A program made the position numbers and the translations under genes. A model generated the notes under the pieces. That model was not told the DNA's origin. It worked only from the letters and a program-made list of their open reading frames with translations, and searched no databases. A stretch of 64,000 bases of DNA from Panorpa germanica (taxonomy: Eukaryota > Arthropoda > Insecta > Mecoptera > Panorpidae): positions 12,525,331 to 12,589,330 of the forward strand of contig OY783210.1 of assembly GCA_963678705.1 (NCBI GenBank). The letters are read 5' to 3'. Within the stretch, counting starts at the first letter, position 1. The number at the start of each line of letters is the position of its first letter. This document shows positions 22,606-33,895 of the stretch, piece by piece.

Positions 22606-23796
22606 TACCTTACTTAAGCTAAAGCTTAAGCTAGAAAACATACACTGGAGAAAAGGAATCATGGAATTTTTTAAATATTCTACAAAAGGAAAATCGTTTT
22701 TGTTATAGAAATTTTCAATAACCAATCATTTTTTATCTCATATTTTATTTCATAAAATGAAAACCGTATTGTATTATAACAAGATATTTCAGGCAAATTT
22801 TATCAGGATTCTATTACGCTCTTAAAGTTTTACATAAATTAGAGATACTTTTTAATTTTATTGGAAATTCTATATACCAGTAATTAAACTTCCTTCTTAG
22901 TTCTAATTTTAGCCTGTTACAAACTTCCGTTCTCTTATTTCACACTTACTCATATTCTTATAGAATTTTATTTTTTTATGAAAATTTAATGATAGCAAAA
23001 TATCAGTATTAAAAATAACAAATAAGCTAATCCCTTATATCGTTAAAAACCACCGCGAAACATTGTACCACTATTCGTTCTCTTGTAATAAGGTAATATA
23101 AAATATACGGCGTTATGTAGGTGAGTACGTCATAAAATAAGCCTAAAATCACTTCCTTCAGTATAATTTAGGTTGCACATTCAACAAATGAGACGTATTT
23201 TCATTAAGTATGGTTTTTGTGGTTTTCTGAAGGGAGTGAGGGGAGAAGAAGCTGGTGTTAGGGTTAGAGATAGGGGTTACAGCTTTATATATAACCAAAC
23301 CATAATATGACGTATTTTGTACGGAAGCATACGAATATATACAAGAAGTTAGGAGCTGTATGCATGGATGCTGAACTACGCGAAGGAACACACATCGCAC
23401 AAGGCACATCGCACAGGGTAGGCAATATATTGGAGCGAAGATACGTAAACAGTAAACCAGCCACACCAGGGTTAGGGAAACATAAGATTATAAGGTTATG
23501 GTCACATTTGGGAAGTACCATACAGGCTTAACACAACATTTATTTAAAAATATCTACCTTACATTATTTGAAAGTGTTCACACATTTTTGAATAATATAA
23601 TTTTTGATATTGTGTTATAGGCATGTATAAACTTTGAATGATCGTTTCAGAAAATTGGCTATTTGCATAAATTTCAAGTACTCGTCACGTTTTATTTTGC
23701 TATGTGATGAAATAATCAGGATTTAGAGATTCGTTTTTATTATTTAGAGCCGGAAATAAATTCTCTATTATTATTTTTATATTATATTATATTAAT
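22606..23796. other. No gene recognised
   Basis: Overlapping frames of 74-102 codons on both strands at 23158-23531 reflect a locally GC-richer patch and do not resemble known proteins. The rest is AT-rich and unassigned. Confidence 0.45.
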
Positions 23797-23875
23797 TGTG
23801 TGTCTTTCGGCTTTACAATCTAAATTCTTAATATATTTCATAGAACTTAAACTTAAATTAACAATTCTAAACACG
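23797..23875 (-). mobile_element. 3'-terminal remnant of LINE family B
   Basis: CTTTCGGCTTTACAATCTA followed by ATTCTTAATA and TTTCATA matches the 3' UTR of the family B copy at 40753-40800 nearly exactly and in the same orientation. TATTA-type simple sequence just to the left (23757-23796) would be the tail. Only about 75 nt of the element remain. Confidence 0.55.
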
Positions 23876-23929
23876 AGTAAACATGTTTGACTGCTGACCA
23901 TGCTTCACGGTGGTGTAAAACATGTAACC

Positions 23930-24130
23930 AACTGCGACCGAGAAATAGACTCGCTGCAAACGTACTCAAAACCAGTTTGAAATCAGTTTAGTTACGTTCG
24001 TGCTGTGTGTTTTGTCTTACTCGTATACACTTTTGTTCTCTCACACAACAGCAACACAGTTGCATTCTCATTCGGTTCTGGCAGATTCGGAGCTAAGGTT
24101 TGCAACCAGTCGCCTCATGTGCGGACGCCC
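23930..24130. mobile_element. PIF/Harbinger-like MITE, copy 2
   Basis: Reading in reverse, the end GGGCGTCCGCACATGAGGCG followed by ACTGGTTGCAAAC matches the left end of copy 1 at 6560. Internal blocks (AACCGAATGAGAATGCAACT, AGCACGAACGTAACTAAAC, TTTCAAACTGGTTTTGAG) are also shared. The end at 24130 is followed by TTA, the expected 3-bp target. The opposite end is diverged (TAGACTCGCTGCAAACG is still visible). About half of the internal sequence of copy 1 is missing. Confidence 0.65.
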
Positions 24131-24133
24131 TTA

Positions 24134-25659
24134 ATAATTTTATTCCAATAATATTGTGACTCTTAAAAACTTATAAAGCTTACTATATTTACTAATTATT
24201 AAATATAATTATTTTCGAACGTAATGAAGATAGTAACAAAAAAATTAATTTAGGAACATGAACTAAAGTTTTGTAAGCTCTGGTATGGTGGAATCCAAAC
24301 CACTATATGGTATGGAATGACTGGGAACCCCCGCAAGCCGCAGTTTTAATATAGAGGCGCCGCCATAAATAATAGCAAGGTTATTTATATCAAACACTCA
24401 CTCCCTTTAAACGTTACACCCTTTTTTATCTACTATCTCACTTACACATATATACATACATACATACATAAAAACAGACACATATATTTGATACATATAA
24501 ATATTATAAGGTAAAAATCTACTACCCTTCAAAGCTTATGAAAGAACCGATCATGAGGAAAACTATAAATTATTTTGGAGTACACCCCCGTATACAAGTG
24601 TAATACAGTGGCGTCATAGAGTACCAGGGTGTAGCTCCATGGCTGTTTTTAATATTTTAGAATATTTTATCTGAAATTAGTTTCAAAATAATTTAAAATA
24701 TTAGCAAGAGTTCAAGAAAATCAGATAGTAACTTAGAATTATATACCGTAATCGATAAAGCAGAAATCGATTGCTTAATATATCATCTTAGACAGAACAA
24801 CAAACTGATCATAGCGGAAAATCCAAAATTAAGTCTAAATGCGCCAATTTGACAAAACTTTTCAGACTAATTTCAGTATGCTGTTTCCGAATAATACTCA
24901 TTCATCTTGAAGAAATAACGGTTAAGACGATGTTTTAATCTTCTCACTGTACTAAATTTCCTACAATTTGTGTATAACATATTATTTTTGTATATCTGAT
25001 AAAATTTGAGCTGTAATGTCGAACACAACTTTTGAAAATCCGATGAAAATGATTAGATACAATGGGCCACATTCATTAGTGAGTGCACATATCATATCAT
25101 ATCAACATATCCTTATATCATTTAAAAGGGTTATTAAAATTCTACAACTTTTATTTAAATATTTCTTTGATAAAATATTTAGTTTTCATATAAATGCAAA
25201 GTGAAAATCACAAAATGGCAGATTAATTTTTGAAAATATAGCTAAACTATTACACCAGAAAAGCTACGTTTGTGACTAGTCTATCTTAAAAACGGTCTAA
25301 AAATTGGATTGATCTGATTTTTCATAGTCAACTGAAAATGTCAAAAATCTGTGCTAAATACGTTAAATAAAATTGCGTTTTTGATTAAAAAGGGCCTCCA
25401 GAACTATAAGTGGCCCTGAACTTTATTCTTTGAGAGGCAAATCTCGTACAAAACTTTAAATATAGGAACAAGATGTTCTACTATCTTTTCCGTCTTATAC
25501 AAAACTTGATGCAGTCAGTGACGTCTTCCTTTTTTTATTTATAATTATATTACTGCCATTTCATCAGCTACCATTAATTATATTATGTAATTGTTACGTG
25601 TATTTTGAAGATTAATTTATTATATAGTTAGTATATAGGTTTATTTTTTATTTATTTAT
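24134..25659. other. No gene recognised
   Basis: Contains an ACAT microsatellite around 24445-24475. A stretch at 24710-24760 resembles 58225-58270 (shared TCAAGAAAA, CAGATAGTAA, TTAGAATTA) and may be a further low-copy repeat. There is no coding evidence. Confidence 0.4.
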
Positions 25660-25763
25660 CAGTTGATGACGTATTTCTCTACCAGTCGTAGAATAAAATT
25701 TATTCCTCCTCCTGTAATTGAATCCAGACTCAAGTCCACGACCGAACTACCTCAGCGATCTAG
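25660..25763 (-). repeat. Possible tRNA-derived SINE head
   Basis: On the minus strand, GATCGCTGAGGTAGTTCGG followed by TCGTGGACTTGAGTC and TGGATTCAATTACAGGAGGA has the spacing and shape of a decayed tRNA promoter: an A-box-like start, then a B-box-like GATTCAAT. Many insect SINEs read similarly (GTTCGAATCCC followed by GGAGGAGG). It does not fold as an intact tRNA and lacks a clear tail. Inference only. Confidence 0.35.
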
Positions 25764-26743
25764 AGAATTTCTCCTAATTTATTGTTTGTAGTCACCCTAT
25801 ACTTAAAAGTGACGAAAAATTAGCAGAAAAGTTCAATAAAATAATTTTTCTAAATTGCATTATTTAATGACTGTCGACTACGGCAATATAAAACCTAGCT
25901 TCAACGTTTTATATATAAACTAATCAATTTACGACTTTCCTTCCATAAAATACTGAGTTCCAACGGTTATTAATAATTTAAAATGCAATTAAATCATTTT
26001 ATTACGTATTTATTATTTTATGATGTTAAATATGAGTCATTAACTAAACCTCCTGTGGATTAATAATTAATTTATAAGTCAGGTAACTTAATGAAACATT
26101 TCATTATTTACTTTACATAAGATAAACACACATACATATAGAGTATGTGCAAAAAATATTCTTTGACATTTATATAAGAAATAAATTATAATTAAACGTG
26201 AACGTTCCTTGGTTTATGGTTTATATTTACGTGTAATTTATGATAAAGTGTGGGGTCATTATGACCCCCGGTCGTTAGCTACCAGCACCGACCAAGTACC
26301 CAGTATACAGCATCCAGCGCCTATACAACGAGATACTTTGAAGTTTATTATACAAAATCCTGTAATAACAAACTTTATAGCGGTATCGGGACCGGAAGTG
26401 TTAAGAATCGTAATTTTCTTGGTTTTGAATGTAAAATAATAGGTGGCGTAAAAGATACGCATGGATATAATACTGTATTGTTGTATTAGATGGATAATTA
26501 ACACGTTTATAGTTTGTTTTATATATGCGGAGGTATGTTAAGCAAGTATCGAACACAGTCGTCCGAAATTACAAGATTTTACTGAAGAAACATATATTTG
26601 GGAAGAACAAATACCGTACTGCGAATGAAAATTTGTGTGCTCCATTTTATAGAAGCATTGTAATTTGAGCTACTTCTTATAAATGTTTAAAATAACTTTA
26701 TTTTCGAGTGTATTATAAAACTGAAAGTTTTACTTAAAATACA
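25764..26743. other. No gene; one short palindrome
   Basis: GGGGTCATTATGACCCC at 26252-26268 is a perfect 17-nt palindrome within a GC-richer patch (26240-26340). The opposing frames here (76 and 81 codons) have no recognisable product. Confidence 0.4.
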
Positions 26744-27085
26744 TGACTAGTTAGAAGCGGTCTTAGGGGGTGGCAAACAGGGCAAACGCCCGGGGCCTCG
26801 CATTCTCGCGCAACAACCCAAGTAGAAAAATACTATATATGTATTTGAATCTCGCGCCTCGCTCTTGCTTTTAAAGCATTCATGTACCTTAGTTTATCAT
26901 TATTAATATTTGTCGTCTTTGTGCTTGTTAACTTTTATAAAACTTCCAATATAAAATTTTATTTCTCGTTTATTATCATCAAAAATACTTACTTACAATT
27001 TACACATATTATACAAAGAACAAGTGCCTCGTGAAGATCTGCTGCCCGGGACCTCGCAATGGCTAAGGCCGCCCCTGTGACTAGT
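26744..27085. mobile_element. hAT-type MITE with 8-bp TSD
   Basis: TGACTAGT occurs at 26744-26751 and 27078-27085. Between them, a 326-bp element starts TAGAAGCGGTCTTAG, and the reverse complement of its right end reads CAGGGGCGGCCTTAG; the four differences are all transitions. An 8-bp duplication and CAGGGG(C) termini are typical of the hAT superfamily. The ends also share GGGCCTCGCA- and CCCGGGACCTCGCA-like blocks. No transposase is present, so it would have depended on an autonomous hAT element. Confidence 0.8.
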
Positions 27086-28357
27086 TATGAAAGAATAAAA
27101 CCGTTTCTCTATTTTTATTTTAGTGACTTACTTTAAAAAAGTGTTACATTTTAAATTAGTGTTATTAGTATAGTGTTAAAATTTGATGGGCCAAATATAA
27201 AAAGTTACTATGTAAAATCCTGCAGAGTACATATCTGCAGAGTACATATAAGTATAATTAGGTATAATAGTATATATGCCAGGGCACTTTACCGCACCAC
27301 GGTGCAAAAGCAATTTGTTTCAGAATTATAATATTTTTTTCTTTGCTGGGAACAACTTTTAAGTTTTTCTTTTAGCTTTCTCACATTTTTGAGAACAAGT
27401 AATCTTCCTATTCTTTAATTACATTTTGCTTTATTACGAAAAATTCGCAGTAGGGAACGGTTCCTACGTTCCACAGATGGGTCCCAAAAGCGGCTCTGAT
27501 GTATGTATTAATTACCAATACCTATTTAATTTATCTCATCACTTTAATTAGGTATCTGGTCCACTTAATACATACTAATTACGTAATGTATTCCCAATTA
27601 TTTCAATAATATAATATAATTCCCATTCATTTGGTTTAGCACAGTAGCGGCTATAAATGGAGAACGAGGGGAGAGGGGGGATTGGTTTGGGTAGAGCATA
27701 GATGCGTTGTTAACAACGACGTATGTGGCTTCCATGTGGTTAGCCATTTACCTCTACGTTCTACTATCTACCTTTAGTATATCTATATATTAACATCTAG
27801 TTGTGTCCATGTTGTAATCCTTTCACGTATGCTTTACTGACGGTATCCTTTAATAACCTGGGTGTTTCAGTCCCTTTAATATATACTAGGATATCTATTG
27901 TATACGTACGAATACACTATGTTGTTTTGTCTCCTGAAGAGTCCTGTTGGTCTTGTTTATCTCCATCTCCAGTTTCCAGTCCCACTTCTGACTACGAAAA
28001 CCTCAGTACACTTTGTCAACGTAGCCAACTGTAGAATGTGGTCTGTCGAATGATTTAGAACTGTAACATACAATGAGACAACGATATAAAGTAATACTTG
28101 TCCTGTGGTGGTTCAACCGTATATGTCCTTACTCCTTATAGTCGTATATCTTAGAAGGAAGTTTACTTTTTGTGTCACTATCTATTTTATCTAAAACCAA
28201 TTGTTTCATTTATGGGGGTTCTTCCGTGTGATGAGTTCAAAAAATCGATTCTTTTCTTGCATAAATTTATTCCTTAACATTTGTAGAATATGCTGGTAAA
28301 GTGATTTTTTAAAATTCGAAGTCGTTATAAAGATATAGCAGTTAGGCCTGTCTCAGT
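27086..28357. other. No gene recognised
   Basis: A 15-nt direct repeat (CTGCAGAGTACATAT twice) lies at 27222-27252. GC-richer patch 27640-27760. Frame 27801-28034 has no recognised product. The remainder is AT-rich. Confidence 0.4.
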
Positions 28358-28670
28358 ATGGCACCGTATTTAAGCGAATTTCTGCCGGACGTATACGGGC
28401 TACTACGCTTTACCTATCCGAACCCTGTAAATGTAATGAGATCTCTCTGGACCTCTCAGACTGCACGCTACAATGCCGTCCGAATACGGGTGGCACTACC
28501 TCGCACATTAGAACCGTATAAAGGCGAATTTTATCCAAGCGTTACCACTACTACAACGATATCCTATCCGAACCTTTGTAAATGCAAACAGCCGCCTCAG
28601 ACTGGAGGGGATACCTAAGATCGCTTGTTGTTACGCTGCAATACGGTTCAAATGAGATATATCGGCGACA
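28358..28670 (+). repeat. Diverged tandem duplication, period 150 bp
   Basis: ACCGTATTTAAGCGAATT at 28363 recurs as ACCGTATAAAGGCGAATT at 28513, and CCTATCCGAACC at 28413 recurs at 28563, both exactly 150 nt apart. A later block (ACGCTACAATGCCGT versus ACGCTGCAATACGGT) is shifted by about 18 nt. An 86-codon frame (28358-28618) spans both units, and 150 nt equals 50 codons. Unit 1 carries PYLSEFLPDV..FTYPN and unit 2 PYKGEFYPSV..ISYPN. I do not recognise the product; it may be a satellite-like repeat or a fragment of a repetitive protein. Confidence 0.5.
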
Positions 28671-29039
28671 TCGTTTATGACGAGTATGTTCTGCATGCTT
28701 CAGTTTATGTTTGTATTTCAGTAAATCATGGACACCGATACTGATACCGATACGATAGAACTAAATTTAAATTCACGCCCACCAGAACTCAGATATATAA
28801 TAAATGCTAAAATCCCTTTAACACCAGTAGTGTATCGATAAAAATTAAAGTTAAATTTTGCTCTCATGATAAATTATATAAGTGCTAAAGAAGTCCAATA
28901 CACCCCCTAATACACGACTACAGACATCTGTGACACACATAGGCGGTTTGCTTTGTAGCTCATCCAATCCGCCGATTTACGTCCGAATACGCCGTCAGAA
29001 GCAGATGTTCACAGCGCGTGGTTGAGTGGTAGGAACATT

Positions 29040-29572
29040 AAACGCGTTTTTCTGAAAACTGTGTTTTTCAAAGTTTCCTCCATCATATCTAGAGAACGGT
29101 TTAACCGACTCACTTAAAATTTATAGGATAGACTCAGCACATGTAGACGAACTAAAATCTTCTAAAAATTCCGAGTATTTCTAATTATTTCGAAACGAAA
29201 AATTGAAAAAAGATCATGAAATTTGAATTTTTTTTTTCAAAAGTCTGCCAAAAATCCAATTTTCAATATTTTCAAATGATTCTAGTCCATTCCATGCATT
29301 TTGGTCTATAGATTAGAACGCCGTTTTTTTCTTTCTTTCTGATAAGCCAATCAGCCAAAATTGTGGAAGAAATCAGCGCCCCTTTTTCTGAGGCAGGTGT
29401 CTTCAGAGTGGTATAGCATACGTTCTAATGAAAATTTTTATATGAAATTTGTTTTACATACTTTTGAAATAGTAATAAATAACTGATAAAAATCTCAAAG
29501 TTCTACCTTTTCATTGGACGTCAAATAAGATTCTCAAAAAATGCTTAAAAAACAGGCCGTCACACCCCTTAA
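29040..29572. mobile_element. Probable TTAA-ended MITE, left end eroded
   Basis: The right end is CACCCCTTAA (29563-29572); on minus it reads TTAAGGGGTGTGACGGCCTG. The opposite end near 29037 (ATTAAACGCGTTTTTCTGAA) has only a TTAA remnant. The block CGCGTTTTTCTGAAAACT followed by TTTTTCAAAG also occurs inside the element at 30522-31271 (near 30723), linking the two families. There is no coding sequence. Confidence 0.45.
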
Positions 29573-30289
29573 ACAAATTCAAAATAGTTATCTACAGTTA
29601 GTCTATTCAGTCCAGTTCATTAGTGAGACAAGTCCGAATTGTTTGGTTCACAACTATTTCGTTGTATGTATTGCAACTTTCAATGTATAACCAATATGCA
29701 TTAGTCTATATACTCGTACATGTATATGCAAATGCATCAGCAACCAGCTTTCTGGGTCAGCAATTATTTATAGTGTTTTTTTTTTTGTAGCATTCTGATA
29801 TAGAAATGATATAAAACGTTTCGGTTACATTTTATATAACGGTATTTGTTAGTTCGGTGTTTGATATATAATTTAGTTCTAGTTCTGTTTCCGTTATCTG
29901 TTTGTACATACATGTCATTTATGTTTACACATGGCGTGAACATACATATTGCATATTGACACAAAAATATTTACGAATATTTATTGACAAATGTCACACA
30001 TGTTGGAATGATAGGATATATATGTACGAACATATGTATGTGAGAAGCACAAGTCGAAATAAATTATGAATAAACAGTTGACCCAGCTTATTTCGCATTT
30101 ATTTATATATAGGCCTCTCAAAGATCTTATACACTCGAATTTGTTGGGCTGGGATGCTCGTCCGAACGTGACCAACATAAGTTCTTTAATTTTAAATAGA
30201 AATAATAAAACTAAGTTTTATTTTTATGTGAAAAAGTATTTTAGTAATATTTTGTTTTAATTTTCATTCAGAGTATACAGATGGTGACT
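29573..30289. other. No gene recognised
   Basis: AT-rich with overlapping short frames on both strands at 29764-30260 that look like chance. Confidence 0.45.
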
Positions 30290-30345
30290 GTAATGATGTT
30301 TGTTGTTGTGTTTTAGGTTCGATACCCGGGTCAGAGTTTTATTTT
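30290..30345 (+). repeat. tRNA-like B-box remnant
   Basis: AGGTTCGATACCCGGGTCAG at 30314-30333 fits the T-arm/B-box of a tRNA or tRNA-derived SINE. No matching A-box or acceptor stem could be seen upstream, so it is not an intact tRNA gene. Possibly a SINE fragment. Confidence 0.25.
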
Positions 30346-30517
30346 CTGGTTTTGGTTGTTATATTTGATTACATATGTGAAGAAATTATATTTCACAAAG
30401 CTCGTTTGTCGGTCAAACAGTGACCGTTCAGTGAAAACTCATGAATCACTAGATGTCGCAGTAAGAATAACGGCCAACATAATTGAAATTTGGAGTCGAC
30501 ATAACTCACGTTTTGAG

Positions 30518-31275
30518 TTAAGGGCGCGGCCTGGGTTTTCACTTTCGAAAAATCGAGTTTTTGTTTTTTGTTTTATCTTATTGTTTAATATTTCAAGAAT
30601 ATGTCCTTAAAATTTTAAGCCGATCTAAGCAATATTCTTGAAGTTATTGTCTTATTAATCCGGTATATTATATTGTATTATATGTTAATCAGGTATACAG
30701 TTTATTCATTGCTATAGTCCTGACGCGTTTTTCTCAAAACTACTTTTTCAAAGTCCGTGTTCACTGCCATTTGAAAACTACTCGACCGATTCATTTCAAA
30801 CTTTGTACACATTTTCTTCATATAAAATACCTCCCCCCTACGTTTAGTAAGAATTTTTTTTTTAACATTAAGGGTGTTTCCCACTTACAAAATGGCGGAA
30901 ATTTTAGTCGAAAATAACGGTTCACACTTTAGATGGCCGCCAAAAATTTTTAAATTAAAAAAAAAATAATCAGAGAACGTTGGGGGGAAGATTTGTTTAT
31001 AATTTAACTAAATTTTTATAGTTTTTCATTTTCTGATAATTTCCGGCCGAGTTACAGTGAACACCGCAAATTGTTTTTTTTTCAAGACGTCCTGGGGGAA
31101 GCTCTGTCACGGGCTAATGATTTAATATTTTTGCATGAAAAATTTACAGAACATAGTCAAAACTATGCTCAACAATGTATAGAAGGTTTGAATAAAATTG
31201 CTCAATCGATATTTGAGATAAAAAATCACAAAAAAAGTGTTTTTTTTTACGCTGAAACCCAGGCCCCGCCCTTAA
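30518..31275. mobile_element. TTAA-flanked 750-bp element with inverted ends
   Basis: TTAA flanks both sides (30518-30521, 31272-31275). The left end GGGCGCGGCCTGGGTTTTCA and the reverse complement of the right end, GGGCGGGGCCTGGGTTTCAG, are terminal inverted repeats of about 20 bp. Inside, near 30718-30850, is a block shared with the 29040-29572 repeat. A 92-codon frame occupies the right third (31071-31349, running past the element edge). TTAA target choice suggests a piggyBac-like or Sola-like origin; the GGG terminus fits either only loosely. Confidence 0.65.
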
Positions 31276-31349
31276 TTAGTTACTTAAGTGCATATTGTGA
31301 GGTTATAATGAAATTAGATAAAAAGGAATTGACAATTTATGATAAATAA
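31071..31349 (+). other. 92-codon frame of unknown origin inside a MITE
   Basis: The frame reads as an amphipathic, coding-like stretch: DVLGEALSRANDLIFLHEKF, then EHSQNYAQQCIEGLNKIAQS, then a Lys/Ile-rich region. A T9CAAG tract precedes it and could be a splice acceptor. The last 25 residues are read through the terminal inverted repeat and beyond, so the full frame cannot be an original gene. I recognise no family. It may be a captured exon or chance. Confidence 0.25.
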
Positions 31350-31449
31350 TAAACTTTAAATGTCGTTTCTTTAAGTTCCAGGTATGATTTAAGTTAAACA
31401 ATATAATTATTAAAATAAGTATGTAAAATACCTAAAAATCTTGTATACA

Positions 31450-31580
31450 TAATTATAAATTTATTAGGCAGCGGTATAGTTACATATGTAAGGTCATTGT
31501 ACCACAAAAACTGCCAACATAGGAGGAAGTCTTTGTTGATGAGATTCAGCATAGGGAATAGGTCGACGTTAAATAAGTTG
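31450..31580 (+). repeat. Repeat E, copy 1 (3'-end type)
   Basis: Begins AATTTATTAGGCAGCGG and ends GATTCAGCATAGGGAATAGG followed by TCGACGTTAAATAA. The ending recurs at 34578-34608 and 59781-59807, and the beginning at 59199-59215. The shared GACGTTAAATAA end suggests the 3' end of a LINE or SINE family on the plus strand. Confidence 0.5.
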
Positions 31581-32414
31581 TAAAAATTGTAAATCAACAA
31601 AAGTAGTCATACTATTTGTGTTTTAATGTATTTTTCATTGGCGGAAAAAATAATTTCCTTACACTTTTAGTCAGTTTAGTCTATCGATCTAGTATTTTTT
31701 ACTTCTTATATCTTAAAGAAGTTGAGACAGAAGAAGCGCTCGGCTTTTGACTGCCAACTATTTTTATCGCACCCATAAAACATCAAGAAAGTTGACCCAG
31801 CCCGTAAAATGACGTTTTTAAACGTAGATAGTAAACCAAGTACAGAGCCCCTAGTCTAGATTTATAAGTACGACACTGCATTTAACTATTAACAACACAA
31901 ACGACTAACAGAACAGATTTACTTTTCCTAGTGATAAAACATAACTAATTTCATTATTTTAATGTGTGTGCATTTCATCAATATTTACTCCGGTACTGCC
32001 AATATTGTAATATTAATATTTACTTATTTGTTACTGGTTTTGAATGTTTGAATATTTTCACCATGTTTGTATTAACAGAAAGTATGTTTAAATAGACTCA
32101 TACAGTATATATTCATATGTTTTCAATTGCAAATATATTCAAATTCATATGAAAATAATTGATTGTTTGAAAATATGATATTAATACATATTTGATAAAC
32201 AACAATCATAATTTATAAACTGCATTATTGCGTAATATACATTATTTTGTGATTACATTTCATTAGTTTTAAATGTGTACTAACAATAGGAACTATGAAA
32301 TCGTTTAGACTTTTTTTAAAATATATTTCAAATTATTTGTCAACGTAAAATAGGATTTATCAAACGCCGCAAAATAAGCGCTAACAGCAGCTCTTTAAAT
32401 CTTTTAACATCAAG
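31581..32414. other. No gene recognised
   Basis: AT-rich sequence without frames or repeat matches that I can support. Confidence 0.45.
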
Positions 32415-32820
32415 TCATTATTCAAGTTTGGGAAGACAAAATTCCAATGGGCCTAAAATTGGTTGATAGAGTGCGTGAAACAGCAATTCTAACCTTAATT
32501 TTTTTGGTTTTAGTAATCGTAAAAACTGTCGTACATTGTCTTGATTGAACATCACTTTCTTTTCCTTCAAATTAGGGCGTTTTTCCCCGATTTCATCATC
32601 CAAATGTTCTAACAAGTTTGCATAATACTCATCATTGATTCTTTTTCATTTTAAAGATTTCCATGAACGTCTTCGTTTGCTAATGGAACTGTCATCACCT
32701 TCTTTGGATCCCCTTTCTCCCTATCTAGTTCATTGTTTTAACTATAGGTTCATTTCCGATGTGAAATAATCAACCCATGTTATAAATCGACATCTGCTTT
32801 ATTGTGCTTAAACATCGCCA
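32415..32820 (-). pseudogene. Decayed mariner transposase (catalytic region)
   Basis: On minus, the pieces in order are: LAMFKHNKADV; a frame with TWVDYFTSEMN (counterpart of the DETW..HHFTPES region, but with the Asp-Glu lost); an unreadable stretch with several stops; DEYYANLLEHLDDEIGEKRP; KKVMFNQDNVR (keeps the second catalytic Asp in QDN); and YQPILGPLEF where mariners have YSPDLAPSDF, so the third Asp is replaced. The mariner family normally uses a D,D34D triad to cut and paste DNA at TA. Two of three catalytic positions are gone, so this is inactive. The 87-codon frame just upstream on minus (32822-33085) does not look like mariner and is unidentified. Confidence 0.75.
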
Positions 32821-33085
32821 ATCACTCGGCTAAAATATCGGCGTAGTTTTTGTTCCACAGTGAGCAAAGGTAGTAGTTATCTTCAATTTTACACACTTTC
32901 AGTCTAACCGTTTTTTTGGATTGCTTCAATCCCTGCGTGTTGATATATGGAACCAATTTCTGATGATAGACTTCAAAGGTGAAAGCCATTTTCTCATTCG
33001 AAATTAAGAGTCCAATCACAAATGGATAGTAAACTTTCTTGATAGTTAAAACAAATTCAAATTTGCTCACTTCCTTTGTTAACAA

Positions 33086-33895
33086 CTGCTAAACAAAAAT
33101 GAATTTATCTGAAATGTTGACAGTCGTTGATTGAAACGATGTAACACCATCTGACTTCAAACAGCTATACTTATCAATCATTGCTCGTATCTACGTGTTT
33201 GATATGTAAATATTAAGTAATAGATTAATTATCAAAATCACAGATCCAATTAACAATAAATTAATTTACTATTAATACAGGCATGCATTAGTGCCCACAC
33301 AACACAACAATGGCCGTAATGCGGTTGTTTCCTAACAATTAGTATTATGTGACAATCCCACAATATCATTATTGAATGTACCTACTGGGGAGTGATACGA
33401 ACATTGTAGTTCATTGATAACACCACTACACCCGTATGGATTGTATTCGTATCTGGAGCACCCTACAGCATACAGGGGCATTATTATATGTATTATGGAA
33501 TCGAATATATAGCAGTGAGGGGCCCTTCGAACAGAGCATTAATATATCTGCCATATGGTTGTTATATTGATATTATTGAAGCCGTGCGCTTGAAACCTAT
33601 ACACCGTGGAATCTGTGAATAGTAAACTGTTCGACTAAAGATCAATGGCACCGACACCCTACACCCGCACCCGCACCCTAGTGTCACTCGATGTGAGTAT
33701 TTCTCACCCTTTGGCAATAGGACGAATGTAGAAAAATATTTTGAATTGCGATGTTTTTCAGATATATTATATATTAATCTTGAATAGCGATTCAAAACTG
33801 AAGTTGTTTTCTTGAAAAAAAAAAAAAACGTTTTTGGTTTTCGTGTACCATTACTTTGTTATAACATGAAATCTATAAGGATGGATAGTGTTAAA
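33086..33895. other. No gene recognised
   Basis: Includes CACCCGCACCCGCACCC near 33665 (three hexamer-like units) and an A14 run at about 33816. No supported gene. Confidence 0.45.

Noticed and set aside
23158..23531. Overlapping frames on both strands suggesting a small gene
   Set aside because: Three frames are open at once, no family resemblance, no splice or start context; probably chance in a GC-richer patch.
30290..30345. tRNA gene
   Set aside because: B-box-like sequence only; no acceptor stem or A-box, so listed only as a possible SINE remnant.
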